Origin: Mixophyes australis | Taxonomy: Eukaryota; Chordata; Amphibia; Anura; Limnodynastidae | Length of the DNA: 64,000 nucleotides | Reading direction: 5' to 3' | Assembly: GCA_036250195.1 (NCBI GenBank) | Contig: JAVHZZ010000060.1 | Span: 124,001-188,000, forward strand | In this document: one piece after another, positions 53,834 to 64,000 of the stretch | How positions within the stretch are numbered: the first letter of the stretch is position 1 | Layout: every line of letters starts with the position of its first letter | Translations under genes and position numbers: made by a program | The notes under the pieces: model-generated | Database searches by the model: none | What the model saw: the letters and a program-made list of their open reading frames with translations, nothing else | What the model was told of the DNA's origin: nothing

Positions 53834-55008
53834 AGATTTAATAAAAGGAGGTAGGAGATGTATTTCCAATTTGGAAAATCCCTCCACCTCTACCCCAGTC
53901 CCTCTCCCTTCTCCCCCTCATCATAAAAAATTAAAAAATAAAACAGCAGTTTGTTCTATTTGTTATATATATCCAACCTTACATGGTCTATCTTTGGTAC
54001 GGGAAAAGTCCTCACTTGTACACTCACCACGTAGGCCATTAATTCCCAACTACCAATTGGAATGTGACATAGAATATAATCTATATTTCTATAGTCATTT
54101 GTATTTTTGCTTTGTTTTGTTTTATTTCATTTTTTGTTTCCTCTCCGATTTTTAGATTGTGTAACCTTGGTTCTTATTTAATGTCAACAACATGTACGGT
54201 TGTGCTGTATATTGATATCTATCTGCTGTTACAAATAAAAAGTTAAAAGAAAAGGAGGTAGAAGGGGGATGAGATGTTGGGGTAGAAGGTGTGAGAGACA
54301 GAAAACACTAAGATAATGTGGTGAAGGTACGAGGACATGGTGGAGTATACAGAGAGTACCCCAGGAAGAAGAGGAGAGTGGACAAGGGAATAGTCAAGGA
54401 AAATAAGATGGTAAAGTGGTGGATAACTAGTAGTATAGCTGGGAGTATGGTAGGCTCAACTAAAGGAATGTGTAATTTAATCAATTAAGAAAGATCTAAC
54501 TAAGTATTCATAATGCACAAGACGAAAGACAGAAAAAGAGTTAAAAAATGATATGTATGTAAATTAAATGATCCTTTAATGAGAATTAATGACACAGTGC
54601 AGCAGGTGGGAAATAATATCACACAAAGAGAGCTATAGAGGCCGGATACCCTGTACCTGTTCTACTAACAACTACCACAACTACCACTGGTAGTTCTCCT
54701 GAACATGATCAATAAATAAATGATGATGATGATCCAGCTGGAAGCAGGAAGACACAGAAGAGGAATGAAAGGCCAGTTAATGCCTTAATTTATGGTGAGT
54801 CATAATTATAGGTTATACTGATAATATTTCTCTAAATGATTAATTAGAGAATCCAATACACAATACATAATGTGATAAAAAAAATAGCACTTAACTTAAT
54901 ACATTAATAACAGCAACTCTGCAGACATGTTGCCCTGTTGGAATCGCTCATACAGAGCAGACTGGCGCAATATTCACGCATGTGGGAATCAAGGAAGGAA
55001 AAATGACT

Positions 55009-55012
<4 letters not shown>

Positions 55013-55057
<45 letters not shown>

Positions 55058-55071
55058 AATATTTAGATAAA

Positions 55072-55116
<45 letters not shown>

Positions 55117-55125
55117 GATAGATAA

Positions 55126-55182
<57 letters not shown>
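55013..55182. repeat. TA/TG microsatellite cluster (copy in A')
   Basis: Expanded relative to 2,315-2,460. Frames of repeating Tyr-Ile on both strands are artefacts of the TA run. Confidence 0.9.
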
Positions 55183-55321
55183 AGTTAACCCGTGCATGAT
55201 ACTCATGCATTTTAGTCAAATCAAGCTACTTAAGGTCTTAAAAAGGTTCTTGTCATGCATTTGGACCTAGCCCAGGCCTCCTCAGGGGAAGAGCGTTAGT
55301 TCCTGACGCAAGCGGCCTTTT

Positions 55322-58209
55322 TTTTTTTTTTTTTTAAATTCTTTATTTTGAATGGTCAAACAGGAAAAGGTATATACAATACGAAGTCAAAAGTTTACAA
55401 AGTATACATAGAAGGGCATTAACATTGTAATGTAGTCTAAAGAAAAAGTTTTTTTGACAACATGAGAGATACATTGACCATATTTTCCTTTTATACTTTT
55501 GTATAAATGTAAGATACAATAATGGAAAAAGTAGAATGGAAGGGGGAGGGGTGAAGGAGAATTAGGAGGGAAGGGAAAGGGAAGACCACAAAGGTTGATG
55601 TATGAGTGTAATCGGAAAGGAGGTGAGATTATGAATGTTAGAGGGTCAGGGGATGGTGGGACGGGGACCGAATCCTGCCCGCCGCACATGGGTCACAACG
55701 GAGTCATTAAGGGCCAGAGGGGAACAAGCGTGCTGCGAACTGCCAAGGAGCCCACACTTGGTTGAAAGCGTAACCTCTATCATGTAAATAGTACGTAATT
55801 TCTTCCATGGCTGCTACGTGCCAGATTTGCTTTTTAAGGGCAGAGAGAGATGGAGAAGAGGTACGTTTCCAATTAAGGGCTATAAGGGATTTAGCGGCTG
55901 TGAGGATATGTGCAATTAGTTTTCTAGAAAATTTATCAATGTCTGGGGAAGGATAAAAAAGGAGGAAGATCCAGGGGTCCTTCGCCACGGGAGCCTCAAA
56001 TAGAGTGTTGATAAAGCCATGGATCGCGTCCCAGAAGGGGGTGATAACTGGGCAAGTCCACCAGATGTGTAGCATTGATCCCCTGTGGCCACAGCTCCAC
56101 CAGCAGTCGGGTGACGAGGAGGGGAACATTGCGTGGAGACGGGTAGGGGTATAATACCAGCGATAATAGATTTTATAGGATGTCTCTTTTAGTTTAGTCA
56201 ATATGGAGCTCTTAGCTATCCCCAGTCTCATGTCCTCCCAGGCCTCCTCATCTGGGGGGGGGGGGGGCCCAAATCCCTCTCCCAGTCAGCTTCATGTGAG
56301 AGTTGTGGATGGATAGTGGATTCAAGAAAGATATTATAAAGTTGTGATATCATACCCCTATCCATAGGGTGAAGTTTGCAAAGATTTTCGAATGGGGTAA
56401 GGGGACGTAGTAGAGATTTGGGTGGTAGGGAACGTAAAAAGTGGGTAATTTGGAAGAACTCGAAAGGGTTAAGCACTCGAGCTGGGGGGGGAGGTTGGAG
56501 TTCTGCTAGCGGAAGCCACTGGCCTTGTTTAGAGAAATCTGATGGAAATTTGAGCCCGGCTTGAGTCCAATGGCGGTGTCGTACCTTGGAGAGGCCAGGA
56601 GGAAATATAGGGTTAAACCAAATGGGAGTCAGGGGGGAAAGGGCAGATGTGAGTTTCAATTTGAAGGAGTGAGAATCCCAAATCTTGATATCAAATTTAG
56701 TGGTAGGAAGTAATTTGGATGGAGGGGGACGGTGTATAGGGGATAGACCCCATAATGAGGTGAAATCAGGGAGAGCTAAATGTGCCGCCTCTAGGTCAAG
56801 CCATGTGGTGGAACCCGAGGGGGCGTATGATGCAACAATTTGTGAGAAATGGGAAGCCAGATAATATAACTTAATATCAGGTAGTCCCCTGCCTTCACTA
56901 GAGATGGGTTTTTTGAGAATGTTGAGCGAGACCCTTGGGGGCCTGTGATTCCAAATAAAACGTGTCAGAGCTTTCTGGATATTGGATAGGAGGATGGCAG
57001 GGACCGCAACTGGTAGAGTTTGGAAGAGATATAACCATTTGGGTATGATATTCATTTTAACTGCTATGATCCTACCCAGCCATGAGATGATGAGACGGTT
57101 CCAGGATGCCAAATTGGATTGTGTTTTGGAAAATAGAGGTGGGAAGTTTTTCTGATAGAGGAGGTCATAACGAGATGTAAGATAGATTCCCAAATATTTT
57201 ATTTTCCTGGTCTGCCATTTGAATTTGAAAAAGGACCGTAACAGTTCGGCCTCCTGAGGGGGGACATGAAGCAGCATGGCCTCTGATTTTGTATAGTTTA
57301 TTTTGTAATTCGATATCTCACTGTAGGTCTGGAGAATCTTAAAGAGGTTGGGGAGGGAGATGGCCGGCTGAGAAAGCGATAGCAGGACATCGTCCGCAAA
57401 AAGTGAAACCTTAGAGTTGATGTCCTCCACCTGCACGCCCGAAACGCTAGGATTAGATCAAATTTGGGAGGCCAAAGGTTCAATTACTAGAGCGAAAATA
57501 AGGGGAGAGAGGGGGCAACCTTGTCTCGTACCGTTTTGAATGGATAACGAATTTGAAGGTGTGCCGTTGATCAGGACTTTAGCCGAGGGCAAGGAATACA
57601 GTGCCAGGACGCCGGTGAGAAAATCACCAGTGAAGCCAAAGGCCTCGAGAGCTGCTCTCATAAAACCCCAGGAGATCCTATCAAATGCTTTTTCAGCATC
57701 CAGAGAGAGAAGAATAGTGGGGGATCTCCTGGTGTTTGCAATGTGGATGACATCAATGGCTCTCCTGGTGTTATCTCTCGCCTGGCGCCCCGGAATGAAA
57801 CCCACCTGGTCATAGTGGATCAATGATGGGAGAAATTCATTCAGGCGATTTGCCAGAATTTTAGCGTATATCTTCAGGTCCAGGTTGAGGAGGGAAATGG
57901 GTCTGTAGCTGGCGCAGTGGAGTGGGTCCTTTCCATCTTTTGGGATGACTACAATTCTGGCTTCGAGCATTTCAGGTGGGAAGGGGGTCCCTTGAAGGGC
58001 ACCATTGTACAGAGAGTGCAGGTGGGGAGCAAGCAAGCCCAAAAATTTCTTGTAATAGAATGCTGTAAAGCCATGGGGATTTGCCACTTTTTTGTGACTT
58101 AATAGCGAGTTTGATTTCCTCTATTGAGATTTCTTCATTAAGCTGTTGAAGGGCTTGAGGGGATAGCTTAGGGAGTTTAGATGCAGCAAGGAAGTCTGAG
58201 ATCAGTGTT
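55322..58209 (-). mobile_element. L1-type LINE, 5'-truncated, present only in A'
   Basis: Inserted on the minus strand within the repeat that is intact at 2,587-2,601. The target GCAAGCGGCCTTTTT is found on both sides (55,308 and 58,210-58,224), and a poly(T) at 55,318-55,336 is the complement of the poly(A) tail. The coding part starts inside ORF2, before the reverse transcriptase. A 3' UTR runs from 55,706 to the tail. About 2.9 kb. It inserted in one copy only, so after the duplication or on a haplotype that lacked it. Confidence 0.93.
55707..58200 (-). pseudogene. L1 ORF2 (reverse transcriptase), three lesions
   Basis: Minus-strand blocks in order: SIEEIKLAIKSQKSGKSP, GFTAFYYKKFLGLLAPHLHS, SYRPISLLNLDLKIYAKILA, QVGFIPGRQARDN, LLSLDAEKAFDRISW, NGTRQGCPLSPLIFALVIEP and SLFADDVLLS (the FADD catalytic pair), then KYLGIYLTS and a C-terminal WWSCGHRGSMLHIWWTCPVI zinc-knuckle-like segment. 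Lesions: a frameshift near 58,085, a TGA after LASQI (about 57,455, probably CGA to TGA), and a frameshift at the poly-C/G run near 56,260. The endonuclease domain is missing by truncation. Otherwise intact, so a young insertion. Confidence 0.88.
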
Positions 58210-58587
58210 GCAAGCGGCCTTTTTAATGTGTGTTCATGAGGTAAAATTACCTCACGAAAATGAGTTTGACCCCTCAACTCGTAAATTTAGCCTTTACTAC
58301 CCCTCCCACGGGGGGAAGGAGGGGTGATGGAAGTTAACTGACTTGACTATTCTAATTTTTTTGTCAAATAATGTCAGTATACCAAATTTCAGGTCAATTG
58401 GATGAGCCCTTTCTGAGAACATAGTTTTTTCCACACACACACACACTAACGCACGCCTCTACACATGTGTGTTCATGAGGTAAAATTACCTCACCAAAAT
58501 GAGTTTGAGCCCTACCAAATTTCAGCCCTTTTTGATTTTTTTTTCCCACACACACTAAGAAATTAGTAGGTCAGTGTATAACTCTGC

Positions 58588-58601
58588 CCAGCAGGTGGCG
58601 C
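58588..58601 (+). promoter_or_regulatory. CTCF-type core motif (copy in A')
   Basis: Identical CCAGCAGGTGGCGC to that at 2,958-2,971. Confidence 0.5.
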
Positions 58602-58646
58602 TGCAACTTGTTTTTTTTTTTACACGCACAGACGCCACTAAGCATT

Positions 58647-58699
<53 letters not shown>

Positions 58700-59880
58700 A
58701 CTACATGATGATATTCACATTTCAATACCGATCAATCCAGTCTGTAGGGAACATTTACTTCCATTTATTGTATGATTCTCTCTAACACCAGAGGAATAAT
58801 ATATTGCAATAAATTGGAGATATGAGAGAAGAGACAGAGATTGTCCTGTCTATATTTTTCCCATTAACATTGTTCCATTCTCAAATAGCTCTGAAGCAAT
58901 AACTAGGAGTTAATTGCAGGATGTCACCTCTCTCCTGATGATAGTTTTCAGTTTTCCGGTCATTGAAAGAGCAGCGCTTATAAGTCTGCCATAAGAAGAT
59001 ATCCCAACAGCGGCCACAGTGTTTGTGTGTACAACCAACAACTCTATAACGTGACGCGTTTCTCCGCCTCCAAGTGAAATATTTTCAGAAGGATGGAGCC
59101 CAAATTCTGCTTGGAAATCTAAAAGTATATTGGCCAATCAGTAAGGGCCATCAATGAATCCAATTAGAACTCAGATCTTACATACATTTATGTATATGTC
59201 GTATGTAAGATCTCAGTTTTCTATGTTTATCTAAAGAGACTGCAGCAGCTTTACATACACAAGGATTTATATTTATTATATCTTGTGCACATGTATCCTC
59301 TATTTATCTATTTTGGGAAAAAGGCTCTTCTGGGAAACTCTATTTTTATGTCTTGCTATTCAGAATCATCACATGGAAAATGTATATTTTGGGTATTTTT
59401 GCCCTGTGATTTCAGAAGCACACTCCAATGCATGCAATGTGTGCCTTGGCCATGCCCATTACTGGTGCTGAACAGAACCAGTTGCAAACAAAATTGCAAT
59501 CTGGCAAATCATTTCTCAAGCCCAGTAACAACATGACTGTGAGCTGTCATTTGTGCCAAAACACCTTTAAGGTCATCATACAAAATGGCCTCTCTGAAAG
59601 GTTACACCGCTCTCTAACACGCCTTGGTGAACTATGAATTACTCGGTGTACTCTCTCTTTTCCTGCTGCTTCTCATCCTGCTCCAAAATCATCCTTCTTC
59701 TCCTTCTACAGGACAAATCCACTGACCACTAGCATAAGGTCAACTAGCTCTCTTATCATTTCCTATCATGTCCATCTTGTACACTTACAACAAACTTGAC
59801 TTAAACACAGATCTAATATTTAATATCTATTTTTAATATTTTATTAATATTTATTTTATTTAATATTTTTAATATTTTAA

Positions 59881-60132
<252 letters not shown>

Positions 60133-60203
60133 TAAACAGTGCGTGTGCTGGGAACTGTCTTATTACTCTTTATATATCACTATATAGATTATTATCCTTT
60201 ATA

Positions 60204-60234
<31 letters not shown>

Positions 60235-60476
60235 CACCCATTATAAACAGTGTGTGTGCTGGGAGCTGTCACATCCCTCTGCATATATAGTAATTATAAC
60301 ATCCCTCTCCTCTATATAATAATAATCTCCCATTATAAACAGCATTTTATATGAGCTGTAATGTCTCCCTATACAGACTCCTCTGTATAATAATCCTTCA
60401 TATCTCTGCTCTCAGCATAATAATAATATATTGTTAGAAGATATTACCTCAGCCTTGTACACGTCCTGGATGTTGT

Positions 60477-60642
60477 TGTTATATATGAAAGAGTTAAAGC
60501 TGCTCTCCAGGTTGTAAAATGGCTCCTGCAAGAGTATGTGACCACGCCCCCTCTGGAACGTCACTGGTACATAACTGTAACAGCAGTATTGTGTATAGGA
60601 GACTAAGGGAAAATGGCCGCCGCTGTTCCACATTAAGGACAA
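60477..60642 (-). other. Orphan copy of the ZNF 5' exon
   Basis: Same exon as 21,007-21,190. Here the frame is open from a Met (MSLMWNSGGHFPLVSYTQYC) through NNNIQDVYKAE to the donor GTAATA. Because the KRAB and finger exons are deleted from this copy, nothing recognisable in the window can be joined to it downstream: the next minus-strand sequence is block A'. Confidence 0.5.
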
Positions 60643-60848
60643 TGCAGTAATAAAAATTTTACTCTAGTGATAACATTGCTGCTAGTCAGCTATATGTTAC
60701 GTTCATTACTAGGTGGTAGAGGCTAAATCCCTTTCAGATAATTCTGTGACATCACGAGGTCATGTGACTTCTGTAGTCACATGGTACACAGTGCAGGAGC
60801 TGCTGCTGGATAACTTCCTGTTCCTGTGTAGTGGAGGAAAGGTAAGAA

Positions 60849-61185
60849 CAGACTTGCCAACTCTCCCGCATTTTGCGGGAGACTCCCGCATTTTGCGAGA
60901 GTCTCCCGGGCTCCCGGGCGAGTGTGGCAATCCCCCGCATCTGGATAATTCTGCCCACTTCCTAGTGAAGTGGGCAGAATTAAGTCCCAAACGCCGCGAT
61001 TCCCGGTGAATCGCGGCGTTTGGCCCCGCCCCCCGCTGTCAAATGACGCATTTTGCGTCATCACGTCATGGGGGCAGGTCCAAAATGACGTCACTTGGAG
61101 CCCCGCCCCCCCCCCCCCCCCCCCCCGTCACGCCCACCTCCTCTGCAGGCTCCCGGATTTCACCAACAGAAAGTTGGTAAGTATG
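60849..61185. mobile_element. hAT MITE, present only in B' (337 bp)
   Basis: Ends CAGACTTGCCAACTCTCCCG and AGAAAGTTGGTAAGTATG, inverted repeats of about 14 bp with mismatches. It is flanked by the perfect 8-bp duplication GGTAAGAA (60,841-60,848 and 61,186-61,193). The empty site is 21,401-21,408. Inside are two perfect hairpins: AATTCTGCCCACTTC/GAAGTGGGCAGAATT and CCAAACGCCGCGATTC/GAATCGCGGCGTTTGG, plus a poly-C. Confidence 0.92.
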
Positions 61186-61204
61186 GGTAAGAAGGAGTTA
61201 TGTG

Positions 61205-61900
61205 ATGGGGGGGGGGACATGTGTGACTAAAGGTGCTGGGCAGAGAGGGGACATGTGTGACTAAAGGTGCTGGGCAGAGAGGGGACATGTGTGACTAAAG
61301 GTGCTGGGCAAAGAGGGGACATGTGTGACTAAAGGTGCTGGGCAGAGAGAGGGGACATGTGTGACTAAAAGTGCTGGGCAGAGAGGGGACATGTGTGACT
61401 AAAGGTGCTGGGCAGAGAGGGGACATGTGTGACTAGAGGTGCTGGGCAGAGAGGGGACATGTGTGACTAAAGGTGCTGGGCAAAGAGGGGACATGTGTGA
61501 CTAAAGGTGCTGGGCAGAGAGAGGGACATGTGTGACTAAAGGTGCTGGGCAGAGAGGGGACATGTGTGACTAAAGGTGCTGGGCAGAGAGGGGACATGTG
61601 TGACTAAAGCATGTGGGCAGAGGGGGCATGTGTGACTAAAGGTGCTGGGCAGAGAGGGGACATGTGTGACTAAAGGTGCTGGGCAGAGAGGGGACATGTG
61701 TGACTAAAGGTGCTGGGCAGAGAGGGGGACATGTGTGACTAAAGGTGCTGGGCAGAGAGGGGACATGTGTGACTAAAGGTGCTGGGCAGAGAGGGGGACA
61801 TGTGTGACTAAAGGTGCTGGGCAGAGAGGGGACATGTGTGACTAAAGGTGCTGGGCAGAGAGGGGGACATGTGTGACTAAAGCATGTGGGCAGAGGGGGC
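61205..61900. repeat. 34-bp minisatellite (20 units)
   Basis: Expanded form of the array at 21,418-21,605, with variant units containing AAAGAGG, GAGAGAGGGG or CATGTGGGCAGAGGGGGCAT in the middle. The presence of two CATGTGGGC terminal-type units suggests block duplication inside the array. Confidence 0.93.
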
Positions 61901-62999
61901 ATGTGAAGGAGAAGTCTCTTCCCCACACGGCCCCTCCTCAAACAACAATAACCTGACAACACTTGCTAACTTTTCTCTGATATTCCCCATGACACGTATT
62001 ACATGATCTTTTCCCTGACAGGCCTCCTGCCCACAATCGTGTCTCACTGCTGCCCACCAGCTTTTACCTCACAGGCCCCACTGCCTCAATCCTGACACCT
62101 CTCTTACTTCAAAATGAAAGAGGCGCCTTTTATTTGAAAGAGGAGTAGATCCTTAGCAGTGAATGAGATAATAATACAGAGATCATTATTGCCATAGATG
62201 TTGTGGTTTTGTTTATTTAACTGTATCTAGTCAGAGTTTAGTTAGATGATATCATTACAGGCCATTAATATAATTGCTTTTGTCACAAACTGTACATAAG
62301 ATTATCAATTATCTGACAAAAATAACAATACATCCAGATTTCTATGCACTGTTTTTAGGTGGCATACTTCAGCCTTCTCACTTATCCATAACTTTAAGTT
62401 TTGGTATATTTCAGGCATTAATTGGGGATATCAGGAACCATTGAAGGATATTGTAGGGACCAGGCGAAAGGGCCATTTAAGACATCCTAGAAGTTCACCG
62501 ACACTCCTCCTGCTCTATACTCTCTCCTGTTAGGCCTTCAGTTTAGATTAAGTGCCCAGCGGAGCAGGATATATGTCTTATTACTGGAGTGGTCTCTAAA
62601 GTCTGCAACTGAAGGCGCACATTGCGGATAACTGTGCAGTATTCGGAGCTGGGGGTTCAGATGTACCGTGGTAGTGCTTACGATAATGCCCCCCCTCACA
62701 ATGCTGGATTTCTCTGCGGGACCCAGCCATAGACGCTACAGAGGTTCAAAGGTAGTGATTGCAGGAATGGCCGTCACTGCTGCACAGTGCTCTGTAGTGC
62801 ACAGTGCTGGAAGATAGGTTTAGCAAGTTGCTGTTGGCCACTGGAATGGCTACTTCTTAGTGTTGGGGCAGCTACATGTTTCCTTAAGGGGCCTGGGTCA
62901 GGTGGGGGTTACTGGGTATATATAAGCCCCCACTGGGCACTGGATGTGTGGACGGTGCGTCCTTTTGTACAGCTACCAATGCATTTTTTCTTGTACTAC

Positions 63000-63425
63000 A
63001 AAGCAATTTTTGTTACATACCATCCAGACTGCTGCAACCTCCATCTTGCTGTAATGATATTTTGGTCCCCTACAGTCCATTCAAATAGTCGCTGCAGGAA
63101 TAACCTCCCTACTCTCCATCATTAATTACTGTTCTGGTACTGAAATCATCTTGTTTTCCATTTTAATTATCTTTTCATTGCAAAAGTATTTAGAGCTGTC
63201 CAATCCATTTCCACCTGTTATATCTATTATCACAATCTGTACGTACCCACCCTCTGCTCACGTTGAAGCTTTATTTTTCCTAGGTTACCTCTGCTCTCAG
63301 GACTGCGACCCTTCTTGAATGCTGCCCCTGGAAATCTTCACAGAATGTCTGTCTGTCATGTATGGTCTCTAACTGCAGGACCCTGCTGAAAGCTCATCTG
63401 TTTACCGGACAGTTCACATAGTGCT
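63000..63425 (+). mobile_element. CR1/L2-type LINE fragment (copy in B')
   Basis: Duplicate of 22,560-22,990 with the same DCCNLHLAVM and LLKAHLFTG remnants. Confidence 0.65.
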
Positions 63426-64000
63426 TGTGACTTACTTCTCCCAGAGCTGCGCTCCAGAGGGTAAAAGGACACCGTCTGGTGCGGACTGTTATGTGTTTTC
63501 TTCTTTAAAGTATCCGTTCATCAAGCGATATTAACGAAGGAGTACACAAGAAACATAATAAAAACAGTTTAATTATTTTATTTCTACTCCTGAACTTCAT
63601 GTTATTATCCCACCTGATGAATTTAACGCGAAGAGTGATAGTTGTGTTGTCACTTGTTAGGATGAGGACCAGCAAGTGGAATATATAACCTGATATTGTA
63701 AATGGACGTTATCAGACATTTGTGTGCGCTGTTACATACTACAGACAGCTGAGCTTTGTAATATATATTTGAATATTTTGTAACCAATACATAATGTGAT
63801 GTAAACAACCTACTGAAAGCAGATTTTTTTTTTTGTATATTTGAGAGTGAAGGGTTGTTATAAAGAAGTTATTTCTTACACCATTAATATTACAGCATCT
63901 TTATTATTTTGCCTGCTATACTTTCTCCAAAACATCTCAATCTTTAGTATATCAAGTCTGTATTTTACCTGTAATTTCTATGCCAACCAAGGTTCCCCCC

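Noticed and set aside
55013..55270. Tyr-Ile repeat frames on both strands
   Set aside because: Pure translation of a TA microsatellite.
61636..61962. Pro/Cys-rich repeated frame (SHTCPLCPAP units)
   Set aside because: Translation of the 34-bp minisatellite. Length tracks array size, not selection.

Overview
This window is vertebrate nuclear DNA, most likely from a frog. The KRAB zinc-finger gene has the exon set I associate with anuran ZNF genes (exon motifs QDYTVV, DGSSNRNTPER and VRGDQQCKEEE before a C2H2 exon). The repeats are also frog-like: Ngaro and DIRS tyrosine-recombinase retroelements, a Penelope-like element, L1/Tx1 and CR1/L2 LINEs, Tc1 and many hAT or Harbinger-like MITEs. Genes are intron-rich and sparse. 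Nothing prokaryotic is present (no operons, CRISPR or tRNA cluster).

Layout. 1-4,426 (block A) holds an L2 end, an Ngaro recombinase scrap, dispersed repeats and the start of a 5'-truncated zinc-finger array that runs on to 4,651. 4,780-12,400 is a pile of transposons: Tc1, hAT MITEs, a Penelope-like element split by a hAT, and a DIRS end. 12,571-18,194 (minus strand) is a seven-exon KRAB-C2H2 gene with an in-frame stop in its first recognised exon, fed from a probable promoter and 5' exon near 21,007-21,190. 20,617-23,563 (block B) is that promoter plus a minisatellite and an L2 fragment. 25,770-28,812 is a tandem array of about 3.5 copies of an 873-bp promoter-like unit. 31,323-38,191 (plus strand) is an eight-exon gene I cannot assign to any family. 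38,930-44,690 is a nest of Ngaro fragments with a 673-bp terminal-repeat array and an SGNH hydrolase frame. 45,200-47,050 is an LTR-retrotransposon gag remnant split by a probable solo LTR. 50,690-51,050 is a decayed zinc-finger array.

52,704-64,000 is a second, nearly identical copy of blocks A and B. Here A' joins B' directly at 60,060/60,061, so the 16.2 kb that holds the KRAB-ZNF coding exons in the first copy is missing. The second copy has also gained a 2.9-kb 5'-truncated L1 and a 337-bp hAT MITE, and its minisatellite has 20 units instead of 5. The first copy supplies the empty target sites for both insertions.

The two most interesting items are the unassigned gene, whose five central exons of 57-60 bp, all phase 0, arose by tandem exon-plus-intron duplication, and the repeated promoter/first-exon module just upstream of it. 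The duplication/deletion that leaves an orphaned ZNF promoter comes next. All calls were made by reading translations and repeats by eye, with no database search.
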